From: Flavobacterium zepuense
Lineage (GTDB): Bacteria; Bacteroidota; Bacteroidia; Flavobacteriales; Flavobacteriaceae
Reading direction: 5' to 3'
Assembly: GCF_007097145.1 (NCBI RefSeq)
Contig: NZ_VJVZ01000009.1
Location: forward strand, 162,361-226,360
Length of the DNA: 64,000 bases
The notes beneath the pieces are model-generated. The model saw only the letters and a list, made by a program, of their open reading frames with translations. It searched no databases and was not told the origin of the DNA. The first letter of the stretch is position 1. Every line of letters begins with the position of its first letter. Positions 26,750 through 36,785 of the stretch are shown in pieces. A program made the position numbers and the translations under genes.

Positions 26750-26950
26750 TTAAATCCTCGAATCGTCACGTGTATTCTTAACAAGCCCGATACCTGCTAT
26801 AAAAAATATAAGGCCTATAATGCCGTATATAGCAGTTGTTTTAACGCTTTGCTCTTGTGTAGAGGTGTTAGCAAATATGTATGCTGCATAAATAAGTCCT
26901 ACAATACCTAAAATAGTAAGTATCGCGCCAAAAATTCTTTTTAAGTTCAT
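26750..26950 (-). CDS. small membrane protein, 66 aa
   Basis: Two membrane helices (about 5-28 and 40-60) joined by a short polar loop, with a basic C-terminal tail. No family recognised. It resembles small flavobacterial membrane proteins of unknown role. It is divergent from another small membrane protein at 27229. Confidence 0.65.
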   Translation of the reverse strand: MNLKRIFGAILTILGIVGLIYAAYIFANTSTQEQSVKTTAIYGIIGLIFFIAGIGLVKNTRDDSRI

Positions 26951-27228
26951 GATGTTTGGTATTAAGTTAAGATGATTACAAATTTCAATCTTTTTTAAAT
27001 GGTATGTTGAGGGTTTGTAAAAACATTAACACTAACCGTGAATTGTGTGTAAGTTATTAGTAAAACATCAATGAATATAAGGAGTTTAGGAAAAGATGCA
27101 AATAAAGTATTACAAATGTTTTCTTAAGCAAAAGTTATTTAGTCACAAAGTTCTTGAAACTAAGTGTTTAAATGTAGAAATTTGAGTCGGAGTTATAAGT
27201 AACGTCTAACCCTAAAGATTTACCTGCT
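26951..27228. other. divergent intergenic region
   Basis: About 280 AT-rich bases between two small membrane protein genes. I find no further ORF and no perfect TAnnTTTG promoter. Confidence 0.4.
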
Positions 27229-27471
27229 ATGAAACTACTATACATTTTGGCTGCCACGTTTGGCTTGTTATTTACAGGTTATATGTTTGTAAACGATTTT
27301 ACTTTTGATAATACAACGTTTAGTAACTACCTTATAAACACACTCTTTATAATGCTGTTATGCTGCCTTGGGGTGGTAGGTTTGGTTGCTGCGGTTTCTT
27401 ATAGAAGAAAGCACGCCGATAAAGATGTTATGACCATACGACAGTATTACCAATATAGAAGCGCCCGTTAA
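27229..27471 (+). CDS. small membrane protein, 80 aa
   Basis: Two hydrophobic helices (about 1-21 and 36-57), then a charged tail ('YRRKHADKDV'). Family not recognised. A strong terminator follows directly, which supports it as a real gene. Confidence 0.65.
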   Translation: MKLLYILAATFGLLFTGYMFVNDFTFDNTTFSNYLINTLFIMLLCCLGVVGLVAAVSYRRKHADKDVMTIRQYYQYRSAR

Positions 27472-27492
27472 ACAGACGGCTACGCTTTTAAG

Positions 27493-27523
27493 AAAACACC
27501 CATGCTTACGGCATGGGTGTTTT
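27493..27523 (+). terminator. terminator of the 80-residue protein gene
   Basis: Perfect 13-base arms (27493-27505 and 27511-27523) and a T-rich tail. Confidence 0.9.
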
Positions 27524-27546
27524 TGTTTTGGATTAGCTGATTAAAC

Positions 27547-27578
27547 AATTATGCACACGTTATAGCGTGGGCATAATT
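27547..27578 (-). terminator. probable clpB terminator
   Basis: Arms AATTATGC and GCATAATT with a partly self-complementary 16-base centre; TTGTTT follows in the minus direction, 18 bases after the clpB stop. Confidence 0.6.
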
Positions 27579-27595
27579 ATTTATACGGCAGCAAT

Positions 27596-30202
27596 TCAGT
27601 TACTAACCAAATCAGTCTGGTTCCTGAAAACTAAGTTGCCATCAAAACTGTCAAGCAAGATTATACTATCGGTAGTAACCTTACCGCTAAGTATTTGTTT
27701 AGAAAGCTCGTTCATAACTTCTTTCTGGATAACACGTTTTACCGGGCGTGCACCAAAGTCCGGGTCGTAGCCTTTTTTGGCAAGGTAGTCAATTGCTTCG
27801 GGCGTGGCATCCAGCGTAATGTTTTGCTGGGCCAATAACCTGGTAACACTTTTAACCTGTAATCCAACAATTTCCCTGATGTTATCGGCGCTAAGTGGCG
27901 TAAACATTACAATATCGTCTATACGGTTAATAAACTCCGGTCGAACCGTTTGCTTAAGCAATCCTAAAACCTCTATTTTGGCAGCTTCAATAGCAGCTTC
28001 TATATTGCCTTTAAGATTCTCGAATTTCTCCTGAATAATGCTGCTACCCATGTTGCTGGTCATTATTATAATGGTATTCTTAAAGTCGGCTACACGGCCT
28101 TTATTATCAGTAAGTCGGCCTTCGTCAAGTACCTGCAACAATATATTAAAGGTATCGGGGTGGGCTTTCTCTATTTCGTCTAAAAGAACTACGCTGTATG
28201 GTTTCCTTCTAACGGCTTCGGTAAGCTGCCCACCTTCATCATAACCTACATATCCCGGAGGCGCGCCCACAAGGCGACTCACGCTGTGGCGCTCCTGGTA
28301 CTCGCTCATGTCTATACGTGTCATGGCATTTTCGTCGTCAAACAGGTAACTGGCAAGGGCTTTGGCAAGCTCTGTTTTACCCACACCGGTTGTACCAAGG
28401 AACAGGAACGACCCAATAGGTTTTTTTTGGTCCTGTAATCCGGCACGGCTACGCCTTACGGCATCGCTCACGGCCTCTATCGCTTCTTCCTGACCCACAA
28501 CACGTTTATGTAGCTCATCTTCCAGCTTAAGCAGTTTTTCGCGTTCACCCTGAAGCATTTTGGTAACCGGTATGCCGGTCCATTTGGCTACAACTTCGGC
28601 AATATCCTCGCGGGTAACCTCTTCTTTAATAAGGCTTTTACCATTTTGGTTTTCATGAAGCTGCCCTTGCATGGTATCAAGCTTTTCCTGAGCTTGTTTT
28701 ATTTTGCCATAGCGAAGCTCCGCAACCTTACCGTAATCGCCATCACGTTCAGCACGTTCGGCATCTATTTTATAATTCTCTATTTCTGTTTTAATAGCCT
28801 GAATGCCATCAACCACATCTTTTTCGCTTTTCCAGCGGGCATAGATCTCGTTGCGCTCTTCTTTTTGGTTGGCAAGCTCCATACCTAACGATTTCAGTTT
28901 GCTTTCATCATTCTCACGCTTAATGGCCTCAATCTCAATTTCGAGCTGCATTATCCTTCTGTCTAGCACATCCAGTTCTTCGGGTTTGGAATTAATTTCC
29001 ATTCGTATTTTAGAAGCCGCCTCGTCCATAAGGTCAATGGCCTTATCCGGAAGGAAACGGTTGGTAATATAGCGTTGTGATAGCTCTACTGCTGCAATAA
29101 TGGCATCATCTTTAATACGCACCTGGTGGTGTGTTTCGTATTTTTCTTTGATACCACGAAGTATTGATATAGCGCTTTCGGTATCCGGCTCATCTACCAT
29201 AACTTTCTGGAAACGACGCTCTAATGCTTTGTCTTTCTCAAAGTATTTTTGGTACTCATCTAAAGTAGTGGCACCTATGGCACGAAGCTCTCCACGGGCA
29301 AGGGCGGGTTTTAAAATATTGGCGGCATCCATAGCGCCATCGCCACCACCGGCACCCACAAGGGTGTGTATCTCATCAATAAAGAGTACGATATCGCCCT
29401 CAGCAGAGGTAACCTCTTTTACCACCGATTTCAATCGCTCCTCAAACTCACCTTTATATTTGGCACCCGCAATAAGGGCACCCATATCTAAAGAGTAAAC
29501 TACTTTGTTCTTAAGGTTTTCGGGCACGTCTCCCTGGATAATACGGTGCGCCAAACCCTCTGCAATGGCGGTTTTACCCACACCGGGCTCACCAACAAGC
29601 ATAGGGTTGTTCTTGGTACGGCGGCTTAATATTTGCAGTACGCGGCGAATTTCTTCATCACGGCCAATAACCGGGTCGAGTTTGCCATCGTTAGCTAATT
29701 TGTTGAGGTTTTTGGCATATTTGTTAAGCGAATTATAGGTCTCCTCGGCACTGGCCGACGTTACCCTCTCGCCTTTACGAAGCTCATCAATAGCAGACTT
29801 TAACGCTTTTTCGGTAACGCCCTGGTCTTTTAATATTTGGGCTACCTTGCTGCGCGAAGCAAAAATGGCAAGCAGCAAATGCTCTATGCTTACAAACTCG
29901 TCGTTCATTTTGCGGGCAATGTTAGATGCCTCGGTTAGCGCAGTGTTTGCATCGCGCGATATACCCATTTCGCCACCCTGTACTTTAGGGAAACTTTGTA
30001 TAATGCTGTCTAATATCTGCCCAAAAAGCGGCAGGTTAACATTAAGTTTTTTAAGGATAAACGGGGTAACATTTTCGTCGACCTCCAGTATAGCTTTTAC
30101 GATATGCTCGTTCTCTATTTGCTGTTGGCCTAAGCCTTGGGCAATTTGCTGTGCCCTTTGTACAGCTTCCTGAGATTTTATAGTAAAATTGGCAAAGTTC
30201 AT
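27596..30202 (-). CDS. clpB: ATP-dependent chaperone ClpB
   Basis: An 868-residue disaggregase, normal length. It has the N-terminal Clp repeat domain, AAA-1 with Walker A 'GEPGVGKT' (about residue 205), a long middle coiled coil, and AAA-2 with Walker A 'GTTGVGKT' (about residue 610). The end is the ClpB D2 small domain. It works with DnaK to rescue aggregated proteins in the cytoplasm. It is divergent from ytxJ, with two matching palindromes in the shared upstream region. ATG at 30202. Confidence 0.98.
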   Translation of the reverse strand: MNFANFTIKSQEAVQRAQQIAQGLGQQQIENEHIVKAILEVDENVTPFILKKLNVNLPLFGQILDSIIQSFPKVQGGEMGISRDANTALTEASNIARKMNDEFVSIEHLLLAIFASRSKVAQILKDQGVTEKALKSAIDELRKGERVTSASAEETYNSLNKYAKNLNKLANDGKLDPVIGRDEEIRRVLQILSRRTKNNPMLVGEPGVGKTAIAEGLAHRIIQGDVPENLKNKVVYSLDMGALIAGAKYKGEFEERLKSVVKEVTSAEGDIVLFIDEIHTLVGAGGGDGAMDAANILKPALARGELRAIGATTLDEYQKYFEKDKALERRFQKVMVDEPDTESAISILRGIKEKYETHHQVRIKDDAIIAAVELSQRYITNRFLPDKAIDLMDEAASKIRMEINSKPEELDVLDRRIMQLEIEIEAIKRENDESKLKSLGMELANQKEERNEIYARWKSEKDVVDGIQAIKTEIENYKIDAERAERDGDYGKVAELRYGKIKQAQEKLDTMQGQLHENQNGKSLIKEEVTREDIAEVVAKWTGIPVTKMLQGEREKLLKLEDELHKRVVGQEEAIEAVSDAVRRSRAGLQDQKKPIGSFLFLGTTGVGKTELAKALASYLFDDENAMTRIDMSEYQERHSVSRLVGAPPGYVGYDEGGQLTEAVRRKPYSVVLLDEIEKAHPDTFNILLQVLDEGRLTDNKGRVADFKNTIIIMTSNMGSSIIQEKFENLKGNIEAAIEAAKIEVLGLLKQTVRPEFINRIDDIVMFTPLSADNIREIVGLQVKSVTRLLAQQNITLDATPEAIDYLAKKGYDPDFGARPVKRVIQKEVMNELSKQILSGKVTTDSIILLDSFDGNLVFRNQTDLVSN

Positions 30203-30262
30203 ATCTTAAATTGTTTATTTTTGAGAAGTAATAGTCAATTTATATTCCAATAAGTAAAATCC

Positions 30263-30315
30263 GACAAAATGTCTGTTTTTGATTAAAAATCCTCAATTAA
30301 AACCGACAAATTGTC
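30263..30315. promoter_or_regulatory. pair of GACA..TGTC palindromes in the clpB/ytxJ divergent region
   Basis: GACAAAATGTC (30263-30273) and GACAAATTGTC (30305-30315), both preceded by CC, have centres 42 bases apart, about four helical turns. Their position upstream of clpB suggests a heat-shock or redox operator. This is an inference from symmetry and spacing. Confidence 0.5.
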
Positions 30316-30330
30316 CTAAAATATGTCAAT

Positions 30331-30723
30331 ATGAGTCTGTTTAGCAATATATTCAGAAATTCTGATAGTAAAGATACGCCTTCTGCATCGATAGTGTGGA
30401 ATGATTTAACAGATATACAACAGTTGGATGCTATTGCCACAGAATCTGCCGAAACGCCTGTGATTATCTTTAAACACAGTACACGCTGCTCAGTAAGCCG
30501 TATGGCATTAAAGAATTTTGAACGCGAATACGCTATCGACATTGATACCGCTAAACCATATTTTCTTGATCTGCTGGAACACAGGGATATTTCTAACGAA
30601 ATTGCCTCACGTTTTGGAGTGGTACACCAAAGCCCGCAGCTTATTCTTATCAAAAATGGCGAAGCGGTTTACACCACATCGCACAGCGATATTGATGCTG
30701 CCGAGGTTAAGGGGAGGGTGTAA
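30331..30723 (+). CDS. ytxJ: YtxJ-type bacillithiol redox protein (BrxC-like)
   Basis: A 130-residue thioredoxin-fold protein. The single active-site cysteine, Cys53, is in 'KHSTRCSVS', the characteristic family motif. A cis-Pro stretch 'QSPQLILIKNG' follows. In bacilli the family reverses bacillithiol mixed disulfides; many Flavobacteriia also make bacillithiol. It is transcribed divergently from clpB, in keeping with a stress role. Confidence 0.88.
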   Translation: MSLFSNIFRNSDSKDTPSASIVWNDLTDIQQLDAIATESAETPVIIFKHSTRCSVSRMALKNFEREYAIDIDTAKPYFLDLLEHRDISNEIASRFGVVHQSPQLILIKNGEAVYTTSHSDIDAAEVKGRV

Positions 30724-30727
30724 TTGC

Positions 30728-31783
30728 TTACTTCGTATCAATATAATCAGCAATTACATCTGTAATGTAATTGTAGCGTTTAGATACAATTTCGCCCTTA
30801 TCGTTAAGAATAATGTAGGTAGGGTAGGTGGTTATACCTAAATCATCTGCCGGAATATTTTTCTCGCTGTGTACCTGTTTGTAATTGTTCCAGCTGTAAT
30901 TGTGCTCTTTAAGGTAGGCGCTCCAATCCTCATATTTTTGGTCTATTGATATGCCGATAACCTCTATACTGTGCTTTTTAAAATCCTTAAGGCGCTGGTT
31001 TATAATTTTATGATCAGCCACGCAGGGCTTGCATTTTACAAACCAAAAATCTACAAGGTATAATTTGCTATTACCTGCATCCGGTTTTTTAACTGCACCT
31101 TTTGCATCCATTAACGTGTATGAAAACGGATTGAAATTTGATATCTTGCTTACGTTCAGCATTTTTTGCAGCGCAGGGTAAACAGTTGATAAGCCATATT
31201 TAACGCTGTCATTTTGTTTTTCGATCTTATTGAGCAGCAACCGCAATTTTTCAGGATTATTTTGATGGTAACTCATGTAATTAAACGAAGCAAGATTTGA
31301 GAAAGCATCGTTAAAATGCTCATCGATTTTATTCAGCAGGTATTTATCCCGTGTTAACGTATCCTGGTTTTTATGATAGGCATCAAGCTGGTCTCCAAAA
31401 GCAAAAAGCTCATAATAAATGGGTGAATTGTAAACAGTATCTACAACTACTTCCTTATTTTTAAAGTGCAGCTTAATTTTTGGATTGCCATTATTCAGCC
31501 AAAACTGGCCCGTGTAATGCTCTCCATTTTTAAAGAACGCTACGGTATAACTGTGGGGAACGCCTTTATTAAACGTTGCGGTTAGCGGGTTACTAAATTT
31601 TTTAAACCCCTGCCAATGCTTAAAATCCGTGTCGGTAATAACAATGCTATCCGGGGTAATATCCGTCGTATAATCTACGGTAACTATGGTTTTACTCTTA
31701 TCTACGGGTGTTTCATGCTCTTTTTTACAGGAAGATATTACGGTTGCCAATAAACACATGAGTGTAATTTTGTACATAAACAA
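30728..31783 (-). CDS. TlpA-like thioredoxin-domain lipoprotein
   Basis: A 351-residue protein with a lipoprotein signal (lipobox 'VISSC'). The N-terminal 200 residues are a variable domain of unknown role. The C-terminal thioredoxin/AhpC-TSA domain contains the redox pair Cys251-Lys-Pro-Cys254 and a cis-Pro region 'TTYPTYIIL'. It probably reduces disulfides in the cell envelope. It is convergent with ytxJ, only four bases away. Two possible starts (M1, M3) leave the lipobox intact. Confidence 0.85.
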   Translation of the reverse strand: MFMYKITLMCLLATVISSCKKEHETPVDKSKTIVTVDYTTDITPDSIVITDTDFKHWQGFKKFSNPLTATFNKGVPHSYTVAFFKNGEHYTGQFWLNNGNPKIKLHFKNKEVVVDTVYNSPIYYELFAFGDQLDAYHKNQDTLTRDKYLLNKIDEHFNDAFSNLASFNYMSYHQNNPEKLRLLLNKIEKQNDSVKYGLSTVYPALQKMLNVSKISNFNPFSYTLMDAKGAVKKPDAGNSKLYLVDFWFVKCKPCVADHKIINQRLKDFKKHSIEVIGISIDQKYEDWSAYLKEHNYSWNNYKQVHSEKNIPADDLGITTYPTYIILNDKGEIVSKRYNYITDVIADYIDTK

Positions 31784-31859
31784 TTACAGTTAAGGTGGTT
31801 GTAATAGTTACAACGGCATCCTAAAAATAAAAGTATGCTGAAAGATATTTTAATAAGAA

Positions 31860-32528
31860 TTAATCTATTAAAACATTATCAGGGTGTATATCTTCCTTTT
31901 CGAGGCCGAGTTCGTCCATCAGTAAGGTAGTGACAATTTTTTCTATCTCGTGAATGTTTACCGATGCCTTCCTCCTTGATTTGATGTAGTTGAGTCGCAT
32001 CATTTTTTCCGAGAGTTCGCCAACGGTGTGCAGGCTGAAATTTTTAGCGGTTTTTCGTGCTATCCATAATCCTAAGTAAGAGATAATAAGTGGGATGGCG
32101 AATTTAAACTTAAAAAACACCCCTACAAATGATATAATAAGCACCAGTAGCAATAAGGCTTCTAACCATCCGGGAGGTTGTAACGCATTGAGTTTTACAT
32201 CCAGTTTCTGGTCGAGTGCTTTAACCTGCGATATCCTTTTTTTCTTGGGAAAAAGTTCTTCCAGAAGCGTATCGGGTTCTATTGATTTTTCTTCGAAATT
32301 TGTGACGGATACAATAGCGCCACGTACTTTATAAAAAGCCTGCTGCGATGTACAGGTTTCGTCCTGCGGTAATGGTATTTTACTGGATATACACTTACAC
32401 AACTGTCGGATACTAAGCCCCGAAGGCAATTCTTCCGGCTGAAATTGTATGCCAAATGATTTTTCTACAGCAATGAGAAAATCATTTAGATCAAGCGGAT
32501 CAATACCTATTGTTTGCTTAGGGCCCAT
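31860..32528 (-). CDS. membrane protein with split acyl-carrier-like halves
   Basis: A 222-residue protein of unknown function. Residues 8-50 resemble the second to fourth helices of acyl carrier protein, but the serine that carries phosphopantetheine is Pro11 ('GIDPLDL' against 'GADSLD'). Residues 195-222 resemble the first helix of the same fold ('IEKIVTTLLMDELGL..EDI.PDN') and stop right where the 'DSL' motif would follow. A two-helix membrane segment lies between (about 121-157). Read C-terminus then N-terminus, the two parts would make one carrier-like domain. The carrier relationship is from sequence resemblance alone. The gene stands alone between the TlpA-like lipoprotein and argH. 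Confidence 0.6.
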   Translation of the reverse strand: MGPKQTIGIDPLDLNDFLIAVEKSFGIQFQPEELPSGLSIRQLCKCISSKIPLPQDETCTSQQAFYKVRGAIVSVTNFEEKSIEPDTLLEELFPKKKRISQVKALDQKLDVKLNALQPPGWLEALLLLVLIISFVGVFFKFKFAIPLIISYLGLWIARKTAKNFSLHTVGELSEKMMRLNYIKSRRKASVNIHEIEKIVTTLLMDELGLEKEDIHPDNVLID

Positions 32529-32641
32529 GAGTTGTTTTTGCGGGCTGCAAACTTAGTTTGTTTTTGACGGTTTTTATACAGTCATTCTTATTTTGTTAAC
32601 AAATTAATAAGCGCTTTAAATCCAGATGGTTTGGGTAAAAA

Positions 32642-33922
32642 TTACAAAGCCCTTTCCATCTTCGCTACTATCTCATCCAGACAAAGATTGTTGATGCTAC
32701 CTTCGTGTGTATGTTTTGTCGCCTTTGGCGATGTAAATGTGCCGTTGTCTACCTGTTCGCCCACAATTTTATAGGCGTCCCTAAACGGTACACCGGCAGT
32801 AACAAGTTCGTTAAGTGCATCTACCGTAAACAGGTAATCGTACTTTTTATCGTCGAGGATGTTTTCGTTAACCTTAATTTCTTTAATAGAATAATGCGCC
32901 ATCTCCAAACACGATTTTAGTGTTTGCAACGCAGGGAATAAACCTTCTTTAAGCAACTGGAACTCTCTGTGGTAACCACTCGGTAAGTTATTGGTTATAA
33001 GGGTAAGTTCGTACGGAAGCGCCTGGATTTTGTTGCACTTACCGCGAATAAGCTCAAAAATATCGGGGTTTTTTTTATGAGGCATTATGCTGCTGCCTGT
33101 AGTTAAATGCTGCGGCAGGCTTATAAAATTGAAATTCTGACTCAGGTACAGGCAAATATCCATAGATAATTTCGATAGCGTACCCGCTACCGACGCCATT
33201 GCAAAAGAGGTGGTTTTTTCTACTTTACCGCGGCTCATCTGTGCGGCAACCGAATTATATTTTAGGGTCGCGAAACCCATTTCCTGAGTAGTAAAAGTCC
33301 TGTCGATGGGGAAGGAGCTGCCATATCCTGCCGCCGATCCTAACGGATTCTGGTCGGCTACGGTTAATGCGGCATTCAGCATAGTTACATCGTCTATCAA
33401 TGTCTCGGCATACGCCGAAAACCACATCCCGAAAGAGGATGGCATGGCCACCTGAAAATGCGTATAGCCCGGTAATAATATGTTTTGGTATTGTTCGCTC
33501 AGGCTTATCAATAAGTCGAATAACTCTTTAACCTGATTTTTTATGGTCTGAATTTCAGCTTTCAGGTATAAATGAACATCGGTAAGTACCTGGTCGTTAC
33601 GGGAACGCGCTACGTGAATTTTTTTACCGGTGTCTCCCAGTTTTTGTATCAGCAGGTATTCTACCTTGCTGTGTACATCTTCAAAAGAATCTTCAATGGT
33701 AAATTCGCCATCATTGATTATTTTAAGGATGTCCTGTAGGGCAGCTACCAAATCGTTCGTTTCCTGTGCGGTTAGCAAGCCGGTTTTGCCCAGCATTTTA
33801 GCATGTGCCATAGAGCCGATAACATCGTACTCGGCCAATACTAAGTCGAGTTCGCGGTCGTTGCCCACAGTAAACAGGTCGGTTTTTTTATCGGTAGGTA
33901 TGCCTTTTTCCCAGAGTTTCAT
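32642..33922 (-). CDS. argH: argininosuccinate lyase
   Basis: A 426-residue lyase of the fumarase/aspartase superfamily that splits argininosuccinate to arginine and fumarate. The signature 'GSSIMPHKKNPD' and the N-terminal 'GNDRELDL' and 'VHSKVEYLL' regions are present. It is slightly shorter than the usual 460 residues. Its ATG abuts the argE stop without spacing, and it is the last gene of the arginine operon. Confidence 0.95.
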   Translation of the reverse strand: MKLWEKGIPTDKKTDLFTVGNDRELDLVLAEYDVIGSMAHAKMLGKTGLLTAQETNDLVAALQDILKIINDGEFTIEDSFEDVHSKVEYLLIQKLGDTGKKIHVARSRNDQVLTDVHLYLKAEIQTIKNQVKELFDLLISLSEQYQNILLPGYTHFQVAMPSSFGMWFSAYAETLIDDVTMLNAALTVADQNPLGSAAGYGSSFPIDRTFTTQEMGFATLKYNSVAAQMSRGKVEKTTSFAMASVAGTLSKLSMDICLYLSQNFNFISLPQHLTTGSSIMPHKKNPDIFELIRGKCNKIQALPYELTLITNNLPSGYHREFQLLKEGLFPALQTLKSCLEMAHYSIKEIKVNENILDDKKYDYLFTVDALNELVTAGVPFRDAYKIVGEQVDNGTFTSPKATKHTHEGSINNLCLDEIVAKMERAL

Positions 33923-35044
33923 TTATTCAGATTGTGTTGCGGCTTTTTGTGCCGGTATGGTATCTTGTTTAAGGAATTTAGAAAGTATTTTAATATACAA
34001 TTCTACTCCCTCTTCAATTTCTTTAATATATATAAATTCATCAGCGCTGTGTGACCGTGGCGAATAGCCCGGACCCAGCTTTAGCGACTGGCAACTTAAA
34101 ACGGACTGGTCGCTTAATGTGGGCGACCCGTATGTTGTTCTTCCTAACTCGATACCCGCTAAAACCAAATCGTGGCGTTTAGGTATTGATGATGAGTTAA
34201 GATGTAGCGATCGCGGAGTTACCTTTGCCTTGCTGCCTATTTCTTTACGAATAATATCAAGTACTTCTAAATTGGTATAGCGGTCGTTTACACGAACATC
34301 TACTACCAAATTACAATCAGACGGTACCACGTTGTGCTGCTTACCGGCATTGATTCCGGTAACCGTCATTTTAATTGGGCCAAGAACATCCGATACCTTC
34401 TCAAACCTAAAATCCCTGAACCATTCTATAACCGGCAGGGCATTGTAAATAGAGACATTATCGTTAGGATGTGCAGCATGGCCGGGGGTACCCTCAACAA
34501 GAACATCTAAAACTAAAAGCCCTTTTTCGGCAATGGCCAGTTGCATCTCGGTAGGTTCTCCAACAATGGCGCAATCAAGTTCGGGCAGGTGCTTAAGTAC
34601 ACTGTTTAGCCCGTTCGGGCCACTGCTTTCTTCTTCGGCAGATGCCACAACCACAAGGTTATAGGGCAAGTTCTCCGTCTCATAAAAATAAGCGAATGTA
34701 GCCAGTAAAGACACCAGGCAGCCGCCTGCATCGTTACTGCCAAGCCCAAACAGTTTACCGTCTTTTTCTATAGGCTCCAACGGGTTAAGCGTATAGCCAA
34801 GATTAGGTTTTACGGTATCATGGTGCGAATTTAATAGCAGGGTGGGTCTGCCATCCTCCTTATATTTGTTAAACGCCCAGATGTTGTTATTCTCGCGCTC
34901 AAACGATATGTTGTTACTGTTAAACCAGGCCTCTATAAGCAGCGCAGTACCATCTTCTTCACCCGAAAAAGACTGCGTTGCAATAAGCCGTTTTAATAGT
35001 TGTATTGCCTCTTGTGTTAGGGTATGTAATGTTTTGCCACTCAT
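33923..35044 (-). CDS. argE: acetylornithine deacetylase (M20 family)
   Basis: A 373-residue zinc hydrolase that releases ornithine or citrulline from its N-acyl form. The metal ligands are visible in 'LNSHHDTV', 'GSNDAGGC', 'ASAEEESSG' and 'VGEPTEM'. Its position in the arginine operon points to acetylcitrulline or acetylornithine; N-succinyl substrates are used by some Bacteroidota and cannot be excluded. The gap to argB is 15 bases. Confidence 0.9.
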   Translation of the reverse strand: MSGKTLHTLTQEAIQLLKRLIATQSFSGEEDGTALLIEAWFNSNNISFERENNNIWAFNKYKEDGRPTLLLNSHHDTVKPNLGYTLNPLEPIEKDGKLFGLGSNDAGGCLVSLLATFAYFYETENLPYNLVVVASAEEESSGPNGLNSVLKHLPELDCAIVGEPTEMQLAIAEKGLLVLDVLVEGTPGHAAHPNDNVSIYNALPVIEWFRDFRFEKVSDVLGPIKMTVTGINAGKQHNVVPSDCNLVVDVRVNDRYTNLEVLDIIRKEIGSKAKVTPRSLHLNSSSIPKRHDLVLAGIELGRTTYGSPTLSDQSVLSCQSLKLGPGYSPRSHSADEFIYIKEIEEGVELYIKILSKFLKQDTIPAQKAATQSE

Positions 35045-35059
35045 GCAGTTATTTTTTGA

Positions 35060-35845
35060 TTAGGCCGTTACCAGCGTAAAAATGCTGTTGTTTTTTTTCA
35101 GCATTTCGGGGCTTCCTATGCCAATTTTAGAAACCCCCTGCTGCAGGGCATTAAAGCAGTTTTCCAGCTTGGGCAGCATGCCGGAGTGGATAACTTTTTG
35201 CTCACGCAGTTGTTGGTAGGTTTCAAAAGTAAGGTTTTTTATAACAGATTCCTCATCTTCGGCATCCATCAGCACACCTTTTTTCTCAAAACAATACAGC
35301 AGGTTTACATCAAAATGTTGGCTGCATGCCACGGCAAGCGTACTTGCAATAGTATCGGCATTGGTATTAAGAAGCTGGCCCGCACCATCGTGTGTTATGG
35401 CACAAAAGACAGGTACAATGTTTTGCAGCAGCAGCACATTAATTAGTTCGGCATTTATGGCAAGTACATCGCCTACAAAACCAAAATCAACGGCAGCATT
35501 TTTTCTTTTTTCAGATAGAATCAAGTTACCATCGGCACCGGTAAAGCCCATGGCGTTGTTGAGCAGTGCCTGTAATTGCGCTGTAATATCTTTATTGATA
35601 AAGCCGGCATACGTCATAACCGCCACATCAAGCATTGGTTTATCAGTAATACGTCTTCCTTCATAAAAAACGGCAGTAATGCCAAGGCTTTCGGCAGTTT
35701 TAGTGGCGATTTTGCCTCCGCCATGCACCAGTATTTTATAGCCTTCTATTGCTGCAAAATCTATAAGAAATGCCTTTAAAGCCGACATATCATCTATTAC
35801 ATTGCCGCCAATTTTTACAACTGTAAGCCGGGGTTTATTTTCCAT
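35060..35845 (-). CDS. argB: acetylglutamate kinase
   Basis: A 261-residue amino-acid kinase that phosphorylates N-acylglutamate. Nucleotide and substrate motifs 'VKIGGNVID', 'VHGGGK' and 'NINADT'-type (here 'NTNADTIASTLA') are seen. Its ATG lies inside the end of the carbamoyltransferase gene, an overlap of 11 bases. Confidence 0.93.
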   Translation of the reverse strand: MENKPRLTVVKIGGNVIDDMSALKAFLIDFAAIEGYKILVHGGGKIATKTAESLGITAVFYEGRRITDKPMLDVAVMTYAGFINKDITAQLQALLNNAMGFTGADGNLILSEKRKNAAVDFGFVGDVLAINAELINVLLLQNIVPVFCAITHDGAGQLLNTNADTIASTLAVACSQHFDVNLLYCFEKKGVLMDAEDEESVIKNLTFETYQQLREQKVIHSGMLPKLENCFNALQQGVSKIGIGSPEMLKKNNSIFTLVTA

Positions 35846-36785
35846 CTTCCAAAATTTTAGTCAGTATGGCCTGTGCGGCATAGGTACGGTTATTAGCTTG
35901 CGGAATTACGATAGATGCATCGCTATCCAGCACATCGTCAGTCACTATCATGTTACGGCGCACGGGCAGGCAATGCATAAATTTACCGTCATTGGTAAGC
36001 GCCATCTTTTCGGTTGTAACCGTCCACGATGGGTCTTTGCTTGTAATCTGCCCGTACTCTATATAGTTACTCCAGTTTTTGGCGTAAATAAAATTGGCAT
36101 CCTTAAACGCTTCGTCCTGGTTGTGGGTAATGGTAACACCGGCAGTAAATTCAGGGTTCAGTTCATAGCCTTCAGGGTGGGTAATTACAAAATCAACGTC
36201 GGCCTTTTTCATCACTTTTACAAAAGAGTTGGGTACCGCATGCGGCAGTGCCTTCGGGTGCGGCGCCCATGTAAGCACCACCTTAGGGCGGGCAATGGTT
36301 TTATATTCTTCCACCGTAAGGGCATCGGCAACAGCCTGTAACGGGTGCTCGGTAGATCCTTCAAGGCTTATTACCGGCACCGATGCATATTTTTTAAAAG
36401 CAGTTATAACCTGCTCTTCTTCGTCTTTTTCTTTATCGGTAAGGGTAGGAAAACTACGTACGGCAATGATATCGCAGTATTGCGAGACCACCTGTGCCGC
36501 CTCCTTAATATGTTCAGCTTTATTGCCGTCCATAACCACACCGTCTTCAAATTCCAGTAGCCAGCCTTCGGTATTAAGGTTCATAACAATAGCGTGCATG
36601 CCTAAATTAAGCGCCGCTTTTTGTGTGCTGAGCCTGGTTCTTAAACTCGGGTTAAAAAACAACAGCCCAAGGGTTTTGTTCCTGCCCAGTTCGGCATTCG
36701 CAAAAGGTGCCGCTTTAATGGCTTTGGCTAACGATACCAGCTCGTTAAGATTTTGTATATCATCTACGGAAGTGAAGTTTTTCAT
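35835..36785 (-). CDS. argF': N-acetylornithine or N-succinylornithine carbamoyltransferase
   Basis: A 316-residue transcarbamylase. The carbamoyl phosphate motif is 'NPSLRTRLSTQK', followed by the conserved 'HPLQAVAD' and 'HCLPVRRN'. This version is typical of Bacteroidota and Xanthomonadota, which carbamoylate acylated rather than free ornithine. The residue that separates acetyl from succinyl substrates cannot be placed safely without an alignment; the region reads 'EGWLLEFEDGVVMDG'. It is the first gene after the palindromic repeat block, so it may be transcribed partly independently from the upstream genes. Confidence 0.88.
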   Translation of the reverse strand: MKNFTSVDDIQNLNELVSLAKAIKAAPFANAELGRNKTLGLLFFNPSLRTRLSTQKAALNLGMHAIVMNLNTEGWLLEFEDGVVMDGNKAEHIKEAAQVVSQYCDIIAVRSFPTLTDKEKDEEEQVITAFKKYASVPVISLEGSTEHPLQAVADALTVEEYKTIARPKVVLTWAPHPKALPHAVPNSFVKVMKKADVDFVITHPEGYELNPEFTAGVTITHNQDEAFKDANFIYAKNWSNYIEYGQITSKDPSWTVTTEKMALTNDGKFMHCLPVRRNMIVTDDVLDSDASIVIPQANNRTYAAQAILTKILEDGK

